Below, in pieces: positions 22,130-33,654 of a stretch of DNA of 64,000 bases; the stretch's first letter is position 1; every line of letters starts with the position of its first letter. The stretch spans positions 112,133,242 to 112,197,241 of the forward strand of contig OW121742.1 in NCBI GenBank assembly GCA_933228675.1, given 5' to 3'. The position numbers and the translations under genes were made by a program. The notes beneath the pieces are model-generated. The model was not told where the DNA came from. It was given only the letters and a program-made list of their open reading frames with translations, and made no database searches. This DNA comes from Stomorhina lunata (Eukaryota > Arthropoda > Insecta > Diptera > Rhiniidae).

Positions 22130-22540
22130 TACTTATTTAAATGTTACAACCTGTTAAGGTCAAAGTCCGAGCATATTTTAGAATTCCATGGACTTCGATC
22201 TTGTGCGAATATTCTCCAATTTTATAGGCCAAGCTTTGAAAAATGTTCCTCTACTTGGTCTTTCTATCGAAGTTTCGGACATCCTCCTCTAACATTAGGT
22301 AGTGGGACATTTCAATTCTAATTTTATCTTCTTCATTGTATTTTTTTTCAAGAGAGGGTTACTAGCCCGTAATCCTAACGTAATCCTAAATGTTAACTCA
22401 CAATATTAATGGGTATTAAACTAGCTCCCCGGGTGATACCATGAGGAGGTGTGTGTCCACAGTTGAGATGAAGGATGACCCAGATAAGTTGGGCTTACCA
22501 AGTTAAGACCAATTAGAATCGTGTTTGGTATTCAACATCC
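22130..22540 (-). repeat. ~400-bp repeat, full-length inverted copy
   Basis: Reverse-complement match to 26852-27250 across its length, from ACAACCTGTTAAGGTCAAAG (the LINE-B-like 3' end) to GGGCTTACCAAGTTAAGACC. It is nested within the candidate transposon 21580-22854. Confidence 0.75.
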
Positions 22541-22689
22541 CCTACATAATCAAAATTGACTCATGATAGTATTTTTTCATTAACGTGAGTTAGTTTTACA
22601 AATTTTTTTTACAGAAAATAATATTTAAGTTCTTAAAATTCAAAAATCATTTAAAAAGACTCTTTTAATAAAAAAAAAACTAAAAAAAA

Positions 22690-22735
22690 TTGTTGCCCTT
22701 GGTGGGATTTGAACCGGGGCCATTCAGTTTAAATT
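22690..22735 (-). other. tRNA 3'-half-like sequence
   Basis: The minus strand has GGCCCCGGTTCAAATCCC, a B-box-like T arm, followed by ACCAAGGGCAACA. No convincing D arm is visible. Weak. Confidence 0.3.
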
Positions 22736-22854
22736 ACCATCTTAATTACAAATAAGTACTTCTGTAATAACTTATTATTTATTCGGATGGAATGTTGTAG
22801 TCGTTACAAGGTAACCAGTTATCAGAGTACTTGCCGTTACCAAAGTTTTGCTGG

Positions 22855-23565
22855 GATACTTATCCATTATTCATACCCACATGATATAAAGTAGTACCAA
22901 ACGTTTGCTTAGTACTTTTCGCATATGTTAACTAAAATTATAACATTCTTCCTAACCCCTATAATTCTACTTCCCTCTGATTTCATTATTGTTACTTAAT
23001 TTACACTTAAATAAACATTAAAATATAAAACTCTTATCAATAATGATTTTAAAGCCGAAGCATACATAAACATTGTCCCTCCAGAACTAAAAATTATGAA
23101 GTCGAAAGTACGAAATGTAAAAACAGTAGACACTTTTGTTTGTACTTAGTCCATCATCAATTATCATAAATGACCAATAATGGAATGAGTCATACTCGCA
23201 GTATTCAAATGAGTAGAAAGAGACAGCGATATAATATCAGTAAGTAAAACGAAAAGAGTGTGATATGTGACAATGTTAATGAAGAAGAACAGAAATGATA
23301 ATAAAAATCAGAAACATACAAAACTGCAATAAAACAGTACTAAAGAAAATGATAAATCGAAGGGTTTTTTTTTGGAAAAAGTACGAAAAAATCCAATTGG
23401 CCTGTTTTTGTTATGCAGGTAAGGGGGAAAAATGAACATTTTTTTTAATGTTATGATCTTGTTGTTTATGATATTTTGCTTAATTTAATAACTACTGGTA
23501 GATTAAGAGATTATCTGACATAAGGGATTTAGGTTTCGGTCATATCTTCGAAATAAAGTAAAAAG
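22855..23565. other. AT-rich DNA, no gene seen
   Basis: No open frame or repeat family recognised. Confidence 0.5.
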
Positions 23566-24292
23566 CAAGTAAGAAAGTGTCGGTCAAGCCCGACCATGCG
23601 ATACCCTTCACCACTAAGGTCAAAGGTCTTTTTTTTGCTGTATAAAGACAAATATATGCTAATTTTTGCCATCATACAAACATTATCTCAAAACTATATA
23701 TTTAAGCTGTTTCCGTCATTTAGACTTATATGAGTGCTAGGGTAAAATGTGGACCGATTATCTCAAAATTTGGCAAATTGATAACAGTTTTTACAAAAAT
23801 TATGTATGTAAAAAAAAAACTCAAAATTCTCATTATCTTCAGATCTTCGAGCGTTTAAGTGATTTTTGTCTCCTTTGGTGCGTTTAGACAGAGGAGTTTG
23901 TATGGGAGCTATGGTCAAATGTGGACCGATTTCAACGAAATTTGGTGCAGTAATTTTGGTTTACATTAACAGTATTTGTTTTAAATTTCATACAAAAATA
24001 TTGATATTTGTGGCCAAAAATTTCAATTCCGGGAAGTGAGACATATGGGAGGTACCATAAATAATGGACCGACTATCGAAATAATCTGTACCAAATTTCA
24101 ACAAATTATCTTTAGATTTGAGACCTGTACTTTGGTTACATGGTTTACATGGTGGTCCAGCTAGCCGTCCGGCCAGCCTTCCAGCCAGACGAACGGACGA
24201 ACTAACATCGCCAAATCGACTCAGAAAGTGATTCTTAGTCAATTGGTATACTAAAAGTTGAGTCTAAGACCAAACATTTCTATGCGTTACAA
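23566..24292 (+). mobile_element. Dispersed ~0.8-kb element, copy 3
   Basis: Starts CAAGTAAGAAAG, then GTCGGTCAAGCCCGACCATG and GATACCCTTCACCAC. Runs to GTCTAAGACCAAACATTTCT and ATGCGTTACAA, lacking the terminal fold-back seen in copy 1. The same insertion-proximal CAAGTAAGAAAG occurs in copies 1 and 3. An 84-codon minus-strand frame inside it is a repeat artefact. Confidence 0.82.
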
Positions 24293-24608
24293 CCTAGCAA
24301 AAGAACTTAAATTTTGTGAGCGTTTAACTTTATTGATGTAAAACGAAAATTCGATCGTTTAGGGGAAAAAGGGTTAAAAAGTGAATAAATCTGTAACTAT
24401 CTCTGAAGCTATAAGCAATACAAACAAAATTAATAATAGATATGTATGGATCAGCTACTGAAATAAGCATTTAGTAATTTTTCGATATTGGGACAAATAA
24501 AGGGATCAAAAGCGGATAAAACAAATTTTTGGTACTTTTTTTGTGTATTTTGAGCCAATGAACATAGAAAAAAAATTTATAGCGAAAAACAATAAACATC
24601 ACAAAAAT
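24293..24608. other. AT-rich DNA, nothing recognised
   Basis: No gene or repeat identified. Confidence 0.45.
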
Positions 24609-26575
24609 ATCAAATATGTGCTGAGTCATCCAAAAACTGCTAAGTCATTCTAAAACCTCTAAGTCATACTAAAACTGATAAGTCATCCTAAAACTGATAA
24701 GTCATCCTAAAACTGATAAGTCATCCTAAAACTGCTTAGTTATCCAAAAAAAACCTGGCTTATCCTGACAAAAACTGATGATTCTTCATAAAACTGTTAA
24801 GTCACCCTAAAACTGCTGACTCATTCTAAAACAGCTGAGTCATCCTAAAACTGGTGACTAACCCTAGAAATGCCGAGTCATCCCAAAACTGCTAAGTCAT
24901 CCTCAAACTGTTAAGTCATCCTAAAACATCTGTGTCACACTAAAACTGATAAGTTATCCTAATACTGCTGAGTCATCCTAAAAATCCTGACTTATCCTGA
25001 CTAAAACTGATGATTCATCCTAAAACTGTTGACTAATCTTAGAAATGATGATTCATCCTAAAACTGCTAAGTCATACTCAAACTGTTGAGTCATACTAAA
25101 ACTACTGAGTTAAACTAAAACTGATAAGTTATCCTAATACTGCTGAGTCATCCTAAAAACCATGACTCATCCTGACTAAAACTGATGAGTCATCCTAAAA
25201 CTGGTGACTAACCCTAAAAATGCTAAGTCATCCTTAAACTGCTAATTCATACTCAAACTGTTGAGTCATCCTAAAACTACTGAGTCAAACTAAAACGAAT
25301 AAGTTATCCCAATTTTTCTGAGTCATCCTAAAAACCCTGACTCATCCTGACTAAAACTGATGATTCTACATAAAACTACTAAAACTACTAATTCCAAAAC
25401 AGATGAGTCATCCTAAAACTGCTGACTAACCCCAAACTGCTAAGTCATTCTCAAACTGTTGAGTCATCCTCAAACTGTTAAGTCATCCTTAAACTGCTGA
25501 GTCATACTAAAACTATTAAGTTATCCTAACACTGCTAAGTCACTCTGAAACTGTTGACTCATTCTAAAACAGATGAGTCATCCTAAAACTGCTGACTAAC
25601 CCTAAAACTACTAAGTCATTCTAAAACTGCTAAGTCATACTCAAACTGTTGAGCCATCCTAAAACTACTGAGTCAGACTAAAGCTAATAAGTTATCCTAA
25701 TTTTTCTGAGTCATCCTACAAACCCTGACTCATTCTGACTAAAACTGATGATTCTACATAAAACTACTAAAAATTCCAAAGCAGATGAGTCATCCTAAAA
25801 CTGCTAAGTCATCCTAAAACTGCTAAGTCATCCTCAAACTGTTGAGTCATCCTCAAACTGTTGAGTCATCCTCAAACTGTTGAGTCATCCTCAAACTGTT
25901 GAGTCATCCTTAAACTGCTGAGTCATACTAAAACTATTAAGGTATCCTAACACTGCTAAGTCACCCTGAAACTGTTGACTCATTCTAAAACAGTCAGCAG
26001 TTTTAGGATGACTAATCCTAAAACTGCTGACTAACTCTAAAAATGCTGAGTCATCCAAAAACTTTGAAATCATCCTCAAACCTTTGAGTCATCCTAAAAC
26101 TGCTGAGTCATACTAAAAATAAGTTATCCTAACACTGTTCAGTCATACCAAAAACCCTGACTCATCCGGACAAAAACTGATGATTCATCATAAAACTGCT
26201 AAAAGTGTTGACTCATTCCAAAACAGATGAGTCATTCTAAAACTGTTAAATCATCCTCAAACTGTGATGCTAAGACTGCTAAGTCATCGTAAAACTGCTG
26301 GATCACACCACAAACGGATAAGTTATCCTAAAACTGCTGAGTCATCCTAAAAACCCTGACTCATCCCGACTAAAACTGATGATTCTTCATAAAACTGCTA
26401 AGTCACGCTTAAACTGTTGATTCATTCTAAAACAGATGAGTCATCCTTAAGCTGCTGAGTCATCCTAAAACTGCTAAGCCATCCCAAAACTTCTGAGTCA
26501 TGCTAAAATATTTGAGTTACCCAAAAACTCCTTAGTCATCACGAATTGCTGAGTCAGCTCAGATTGCTAGCCGAT
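24609..26575. repeat. 19-bp minisatellite rich in TGAGTCA
   Basis: About 100 diverged copies of a 19-bp unit, consensus TCATCCTAAAACTGCTGAG. Many unit junctions create TGAGTCA, and a CCCTGACTCATCC variant creates TGACTCA. By hand count there are over 30 TGAGTCA and about 9 TGACTCA. A higher-order block with CCTGACTCATCCTGACTAAA and ACTGATGATTCT recurs near 24754, 24985, 25161, 25335, 25724, 26155 and 26355, with spacings of about 175 to 430 bp. A single unit is inverted at 25992-26009. Short minus-strand frames here are artefacts. Confidence 0.95.
25992..26032. repeat. Perfect hairpin, 18-bp stem, 5-nt loop
   Basis: AGTCAGCAGTTTTAGGAT (25992-26009) pairs perfectly with 26015-26032 around loop GACTA. 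It is the only inverted unit noticed in an otherwise all-direct array. Confidence 0.9.
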
Positions 26576-26823
26576 CTGAGGTACTTTCAAAATTCAATTA
26601 ATTTTCTCTTATTTTGACTTTTGTGAAAGCTGACAAATTGTGTTGAACTTTAACGGAAGCTACCGAATTCTTATTACTAACATATTTTGACCAACTTTCG
26701 TTTCTGGTCTCAAGATCTTTAAAAGTCTTCTGGTTTTCATCGCTTGACGCTTCCGAAAGTCACAAAATTTAGCTTATTATCCTTTGTGGCATGAGTAGTA
26801 AGTTTATGTATAGTCTATCTATA
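26576..26823. other. Short spacer, nothing recognised
   Basis: No gene seen between the 19-bp array and the next repeat. Confidence 0.4.
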
Positions 26824-26864
26824 GGCTTACCAAATCCAACACCCCCTGTTGGATTTGGTAAGCC
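26824..26864. repeat. Perfect hairpin, 18-bp stem, 5-nt loop
   Basis: GGCTTACCAAATCCAACA (26824-26841) pairs with 26847-26864 around loop CCCCC. The right arm is the natural start of the ~400-bp repeat; the left arm is an inverted duplicate of it. Confidence 0.9.
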
Positions 26865-27250
26865 CAGACTTGTCTTGGTCTATCCCTCATCTCAACTGTG
26901 GACACTGACCTCCTCAAAGTATCACCTGGTTAGCTACGTTAACACCCGTTAAAGTAGTGAGCTAACAAGTGCCCCGAGTTCTTCCATTAAAATTATGAAA
27001 ATATGGATTACGACGTCGGGCAAGTAACCCACTCTGGAAAAACTAATATGACATGACAAATCACTATGACACCTTAATGTAAGAAGAGGAAGTCCGAAAC
27101 ATGGATGAAAAGACCAAGTAGAAGAAAATCTTTCAAAGCTTGTTTTACAAAATTGGAGAATAGAGCAGAAGATCGAAGAGCATAGAATTCTAAAACATGC
27201 TCGGCCTTTGACCTTAACAGGTTGTAAATATAGGCCATTTAAGGAAGTCT
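26847..27250 (+). repeat. ~400-bp repeat family, reference copy
   Basis: Begins TTGGTAAGCCCAGACTTG. The first half matches 14090-14291 and has no recognised coding content. The second half (from about 27070) resembles the LINE-B 3' region, with GGAAGTCC, a TTGGAGAAT..GAAGATCGAAGAG block, GGTTGTAAATATAGGCCATT and TAAGGAAG, compared with 19060-19170. It could be an internally deleted LINE or a SINE that shares a LINE tail. Copies or fragments occur at 14090, 19176, 20055, 22130 and 39299. Confidence 0.75.
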
Positions 27251-27905
27251 ATGGTCTAGGGTAAAACTGTTGTTAAATGTTTCAAAATTTTCCTTGATTT
27301 GGTCATAGTTTGGCAATCGTTAAAGCTTCTGAGCTTTGTTGGATTTCATAAATTTTGTTGAAACATTTCTTTGTCTCAAAACTGAACTGATATCTCATAT
27401 ATACTTCAATTAATGGTAAAAGAGCAACAAAATCTTAATGAGCATTTCTAACAAATCTTACTGCAGTATTACCCGACGTTATCGTTAAGAATAAGCCAAC
27501 AAAGCAAAGTAAGAAGGCAACGAATGGAAGAAAGATTGAATGTAAACAAAACGATATCAACATATGGGTTCCAAATGTCAGAAAAGTTGACGACATTAAC
27601 GCCATTGACGTCGTCTCTATGTCATTATTTAATGCATATTTACGAATGTTTTATGTAAATTTTTTGGTTTCATTCTTTTTAAACACAAAAACAACACTTA
27701 CAACAATTATATAGATACTTCGATACATACTTAAATGTTTGATTACAGCCAGAGTTGAGTTGGATTAGGGTGGCCAGATTTTGGTATCACAATTCAAGTT
27801 CTAAGTGATCCGGAATTATTGATCTGATCATTAAGAAACTTACCAAAACTAGCAAGAGTTAAATAGCTTAAGACTTACGTGATGTTACTACATTAAAATT
27901 TTTAA
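27251..27905. other. AT-rich DNA, no gene seen
   Basis: No repeat family or gene recognised. Confidence 0.5.
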
Positions 27906-30900
27906 TCTTGGGGGGGTTTTATATCGTAAAAATTTTCAATCATGGTTCCAAATATAGGAAACATTTTCAATCGTGGGTCTTTATAGTAAAAATTTTCAAT
28001 CGTGGGTCTTTATATAGTAAAAATTTTCAATCGTGGGGGTTTATATAGTAAAAATTTTCAATCGTGGGTCTTTATATAGTAAAAATATTCAATCGTGGGT
28101 CTTTATATAGTAAAAATTTTCAATCGTGGGGGTTTATATAGTAAAAATTTTCAATCGTGGGTCTTTATATAGTAAAAACTTTCAATCGTGGGTCTTTATA
28201 TAGTAGAAATTTTCAATCGTGGGTCTTTATATAGTAAAAATTTTCAATCGTGGGTCTTTATTTAGTAAAAATTTTCAATCTTGGGTCTTTATATAGTAAA
28301 AATTATCAATCTTGGGTCTTTATATACTAAAAATTTTCAATCTTGGGTCTTTATATAGTAAAAGTTTATAATCGTGGGTCTTTATATAGTAACAATTTTC
28401 AATCGTGGGTCTTTATATAGTAAAAATTTTCAATCGTGGGTCTTTATTTAGTAAAAATTTTCAATCTTGGGTCTTTATATAGTCAAAATTTTCAATCTTG
28501 GGTCTTTATATACTAAAAATTTTCAATCGTTTTGTCTTTATATAGTAAAAATTTTCAATCGTGGGTCTTTATATAGTAAAAATTTTCAATCGTGGGTCTT
28601 TATATAGTAAAAATTTTCAATCGTGGGTCTTTATATAGTAAAAATTTTCAATCGTGGGTCTTTATATAGTAAAAATTTTCAATCGTGGGTCTTTATATAG
28701 TAAAAATTTTCAATCGTGGGTCTTTATATAGTAAAAATTTTCAATCGTGGGTCTTTATATAGTAAAAATTTTCAATCGTGGGTCTTTATATAGTAAAAAT
28801 TTTCAATCGTGGGTCTTTATATAGTAAAAATTTTCAATCGTGGGTCTTTATGTAGTAAAAATTTTCAATCGTGGGGGTTTATATAGTAAACATTTTCAAT
28901 CGTGGGTCTTTATATAGTAAAAATTTTCAATAATGGATCTTTGTATAGTAAAAATTTTCAATCGCAGGGGTTTATATAGGAAACATTTTCAATCGCGGTT
29001 ATTTAAATAGGAAAAAATTTCAATCGTGGGTTTTAATATAGAAAAATATTCAATCGCGGGTCTTTGTGTAGTAAAAATTGTCAATCGTAGGGGTTTATAT
29101 AGGAAACATTTTCAATCGCGGTTATTTAAATAGGAAAAAATTTCAATCGTGGGTTTTAATATAGAAAAATATTCAATCGCGGGTCTTTGTGTAGTAAAAA
29201 TTGTCAATCGTAGGGGTTTATATAGGAAACATTTTCAATCGTGGGTCTTTATATAGTAAAAATTTTTAATAATGGATCTTTGTATAGTAAAAATTGTCAA
29301 TCGCAGGGGTTTATATAGGAAACATTTTCAATCGCGGTTATTTAAATAGCAAAAAATTTCAATCGTGGGTTTTAATATAGAAAAATATTCAATCGCGGGT
29401 CTTTATATAGTAAAAATTTTCAATCGTGGGTCTATGTATAGTCAAAATTTTCAAAAGTGTAAAAATTGTCAATCGTGGATCTTTGTGTAGTAAAAATTGT
29501 CAATCGCAGGGGTTTATATAGGAAACATTTTTAATCGCGATTATTTAAATAGCAAAAAATTTCAATCGTGGGTTTTAATATAGAAAAATATTCAATCGCG
29601 GGTCTTTATATAGTAAAAATTTTCAATCGTGGGTCTATGTATAGTCAAAATTTTCAAAAGTGTAAAAATTGTCAATCGTGGATCTTTGTGTAGTAAAAAT
29701 TGTCAATCGTAGGGGTTTATATAGGAAAAATTTTCAATCGTGGGTCTTTGTATAGTAAAAATTTTCAATCGTGGTTCTTTATATAGTAAAAATTTTCAAT
29801 AATGGATCTTGTATAGTAAAAATTGTAAATCGTGGGTCTGTGTATAGTCAAAATTTTCAAAAGTGGGTCTTTATATAGTAAAAATTGTCAATCGTGGATC
29901 TTTGTGTAGTAAAAATTGTCAATCGTAGGGGTTTATAAAGGAAAAATTTTCAATCACGGGTATTTATATAGGAAAAAAATTCAATCGTGGGTTTTAATAA
30001 AGAAAAATTTTCAATCGTGGATCCTTATACATATAGTAAAAATTTTCAATCGTGGCTCTTTATATAGTAAAAATTTTCAATCATGGGTCTTTATATAAGA
30101 AAAATGTTCAATCGTGGGTTTTTATATAAAACAAATTTTGAATTATGAGTCTTTATATAGTAAAAATTTTCAATCGTGGGGGTTTATATAGTAAAAGTTT
30201 TCAATCGTGGGTCTTTATATAGTAAACATTTTCAATCGTGGGTCTTTATATAGTAAAAATTTTCAATCGTGGGGGTTTATATAGTAAAAATTTTCAATCG
30301 TGGGTCTTTATATAGTAAACATTTTCAATCGTGGGTCTTTATATAGTAAAAATTTTTAATCTTGGGTCTTTATATAGTAAAAATTTTCAATCGTGGCGGT
30401 TTATATAGTAAAAATTTTCAATCGTGGGTCTTTATATAGTAAAAATTTTCAATCGTGGGTCTTTATATAGTAAAAATTTTCAATCGTGGGTTTTTATATA
30501 GTAAAAATTTTCAATCGTGCTTCTTTATATAGTAAAAATTTTCAATCGTGGGTCTTTATATAGTAAAAATTTTCAATCGTGGGTCTTTATATAGTAAAAT
30601 TTTCAATCGTGGGTCTTATATAGTAAAAATTTTCAATCGTGGGTCTTTATATAGTAAAAATTTTCAATCGTGGGTCTTTATATAGTAAAAATTTTCAATC
30701 GTGGGTCTTTATATAGTAAAAATTTTCAATCGTGGGTCTTTATATAGTAAAAATTTTCAATCGTGAGTCTTTATATAGTAAAAATTTTCAATCGTGGGTC
30801 TTTATATAGTAAAAATTTTCAATCGTGAGTCTTTATATAGTAAAAATTTTCAATCGTGGGTCTTTATATAGTAAAAATTTTCAATCGTGAGTCTTTATAT

Positions 30901-30925
30901 AGTAAAAATTTTCAATCCTAGATAT
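27906..30925. repeat. 31-bp minisatellite (about 97 units)
   Basis: Exact 31-bp period, for example 28621 to 28652. The unit reads GTGGGTCTTTATATAGTAAA then AATTTTCAATC. Outer parts (28500-28900 and 30130-30910) are very uniform. The middle (28930-30010) is diverged and organised in four-unit blocks of about 123 bp that start with CAGGGGTTTATATAGGAAAC (28965, 29088, 29211, 29304, 29507). A 60-codon plus-strand frame at 29916 is repeat translation only. Confidence 0.97.
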
Positions 30926-32639
30926 TAATATAAGATTTCAAAAGCCTTCACCATCATGGTCACCTTATACTTCCCTATTAAGACCCTTAAAATGTTTACA
31001 TTTCTTCATAACTTACAAAATTAAACTGTATACATTACACACTTCCCTTTTATTTATATTGAAGAAGATAAAACTCAATCGACCAACCTTTAGCATAGAA
31101 ATTTTTTTTTGTAATATAGCAATTTCGAAAAGTATACGAGTATGCGATTGTCAAATGTCATGATAGTTAAACTGATTAGGAGCTCAAAAAGAATTGCATT
31201 TGAATGCAGCAGAACCGCAAACAATAGAGACCATTTCATTAAGGGGCAAACGTAGATTTTATTCAATCGGACCAATAAACAATTTGTGGTTAGAAAAATG
31301 CACTTATGTGAGTTTAGGGTGAGCCATGGCAAAATTAAAAACTGTTGCTTAAGACAAGGAGCTTAAGTTTTTTTTAGCTTCAAGAAGCGGAACAGAATTT
31401 GTCAATAAAAAGTGCCTGGTAATAGCCTTCAAATAGTTCTCAGGTTCGGATAATATTTCTCTGATTGTAAAAAGGCTACTTTGCTGCTCTATAATAATTG
31501 GTAGAAAGGCGTAATTTCTTATTGCCATTCGTCTGCCAGACGACCCAGCTTTCACTCAACCAAATTATTTTTTGATATTGCGGAACTAAAAACGCAATAT
31601 AAAAAACAAATTGGTAAAGCGAAAGTTGGGTTGACTGGCAGACGACCAAACTGAGAACGGCAATAGCAACATAAATTTAACTTAACTGGACACCCTATCC
31701 TACTTATGTAATGAATCTTTGAATATGTGATAACAAAAACTGCAGTCAGTAGCTGCTCATTTTCTACACTTTTTATAATATTTGATAAGTGTGAGTCCCC
31801 TTTGAGTGTGTGTGTGCTAAAGCATACGATATAATGATAATTTTTCAATCATTGGAAAGGTTCTGGGGCAAAAGAAAGAACCCAAATCAAAACACATACA
31901 AAATTGAACTTTGAACTTAAAATTTCAGGAAACTGTTAAGAAATCAGAACTAAAAAAGAACTATACATTTTAAGTCTAAACGGAAATAGATTTTTGTCTA
32001 CAATTATTGTTAAAGTTTGACAAAAGAAAATTTGAATAATCTTCCATACGAAATACAAAATGCTCTTATATAATTTAAAAACTCATTTGAATTTTTAACA
32101 AAGTATTATTTTGTAATGCTCAGGGAAATGTTTGGAGTACACAAGAAATTTAATTACAAAATATTTTGAATAGATTTATATGAAGAAGTGTAAGTATTTT
32201 GCTGGTAGTTTCGAAATGAATGTGTAAGAGAGCCTTTTTGAAAATAAAAAAAAAATATGCAGTTAAATTCCATTATATGAAGCACTATGTTATGGTAGAG
32301 ATGATATGACAGGGATTTCGGGGGATAATCATAAGAGAGAAAGTTTGTGGGTGATACTTTTCATAGGGGATTTGTTACTAAATAGTTTCTGTCATGCTCC
32401 AGTTGGATATCAAATAATCCAAATTTGAATATCCTAGTCGGACTAGGGTTGCTGGTTGGTTTCATTCGTCAGGATGTTCTTGCTAAGATTAGACACCTCC
32501 AAAGGCCTTGTATCAGCTGCCGTAGCAGGAGGATTTCTTGCATGATTATCCCTTGGAGTAGTATATTCTGTTATGTGGTTTCTTTCCATACTTAAAACAT
32601 CGTAAGTGCGAAGTAGATGGATGATGAGTCCAAAGACAA
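30926..32639. other. Non-repetitive DNA, no supported gene
   Basis: Several short minus-strand open frames (31090-31848) have no recognisable domain. An imperfect inverted repeat lies at about 31521-31670, where CGTCTGCCAG..ACCC.GCTTTC faces GAAAGTTGGGT..CTGGCAGACG. This may mark an old foldback element. Confidence 0.5.
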
Positions 32640-33005
32640 GAGCCATATTTGTAAAGCGAGCCGCTCGATCCGAGACAGACGCCCGCTTGCAGCCGCAACT
32701 AACATGTTGAACAACTTTACCAAGTACAATTATTTAAGACCCTTAGAACAAATACTTCGGAACGGCTCAAAGATAACTCTCTCTCACGTTAGTCCTGATC
32801 TAGAATCTCACTTGGTTTGTTTTCCGCATCTTCAACTAGTTTGCTCAGGTTTCCAGGATGTACCATGAGGATGTGCGGGTAGGAATACAGTTACTACCTG
32901 TTAGCAGAAAACCCAGGCAACAACTGCATCCCATTGGCATCCCAAATGGACATCTTTGAGGCCCTATGCTCCAATGGGAGTCAAGGATAGCAGAGGAAGA
33001 TGAAG
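32640..33005 (+). repeat. Repeat family D, copy 1
   Basis: Co-linear with 37125-37500: CGCTTGCAGCCG, TAACATG.TGAACA, GCCAAGTACA-like, CCAGGATGTA, and a shared tail GAGGCCCTATGCTCC..TGGGAGTCAAGG followed by AGCAGAGGAAG. That tail is the LINE-C 3' end, so family D may be a LINE-C-derived or LINE-C-mobilised sequence. Confidence 0.65.
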
Positions 33006-33296
33006 GGTTGCTTGATTTGGAAAAGTAGTGGAAGGTTCCTTTTAGAATTAAATTGGGAACTGATAGCTCTGATGTCTTCATATTTCTCAGATTAGTACAA
33101 ATCAACTTAAATTTAGGCCTTTTCACGGAAGTATTTTAGAGCATAAGGCGCTATTAGGATGCAGGTGACCATTATATCATTAGGCTGTGGAATCAAACTC
33201 CATTCTTACGAAAAATTATGATACGAACGAGATGATATTGCAGGGATTTGGAGAAGAAAGAACTTCTTCTGGACTTTAATGAGGAATCTGACTTGA

Positions 33297-33500
33297 CCTG
33301 TGCAAAGGTTTGGAGGCGCTTATCGATGACATTTGTGAGTTTTCAAGTTTCGCTAGCGTAATTCAAGATGGACTTGACATTCGAGTTATATATTCTTAAC
33401 TTAGTTGTAATTGATATTTGCCGAGATTTCCAAATAGCTCGGAGAATGCCGAATGCTTCGATTGTGTTTCGACGGGCTTGGCTGGAAATATTGATTTGCA
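33297..33500 (-). pseudogene. LINE-C fragment, inverted
   Basis: The minus strand contains GCATTCGGCATTCTCCGAGC, AACTCGAATGTCAAGTCCAT and ATCGATAAGCGCCTCCAAAC, matching 14830-14980. It translates to pieces like YNSNVKSILNYAS and DKRLQTFA. It faces the plus-strand LINE-C copies just downstream. Confidence 0.65.
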
Positions 33501-33654
33501 ACATTCAACAGTGATAGCGCTAGTGTTTTCTTGAAGATGACCTTAACTTTGGCTTAGAAGACATACGTCTTCATACGTGTTCCAAGTCCTCGAGTTGTTT
33601 AAAGGGTGTCCAATGGATACCACGTCTACCATGCTGTGCTGTGAGCATTATATT

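Larger units (their letters stand above)
21580..22854. mobile_element. Candidate non-autonomous DNA transposon with nested insertion
   Basis: Inverted ends CCCAGTAAAACTTT (21580) and AAAGTTTTGCTGGG (ending 22854), 13 of 14 positions matching, with ATA on both outer sides as a possible 3-bp target duplication. Both subterminal regions repeat GTACTTAC.., GTTACC and TAATAAGTTA type motifs. It carries two tRNA-like stretches and an inserted copy of the ~400-bp repeat at 22130-22540. No transposase frame. Confidence 0.5.

Noticed and set aside
24609..30925. CRISPR-like direct repeats
   Set aside because: The 19-bp and 31-bp arrays have no unique spacers; they are contiguous minisatellites in a eukaryotic genome.
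31090..31848. Minus-strand protein genes (80, 68 and 98 codons)
   Set aside because: No domain, no homologous motif recognised, no splice or start context worth noting.
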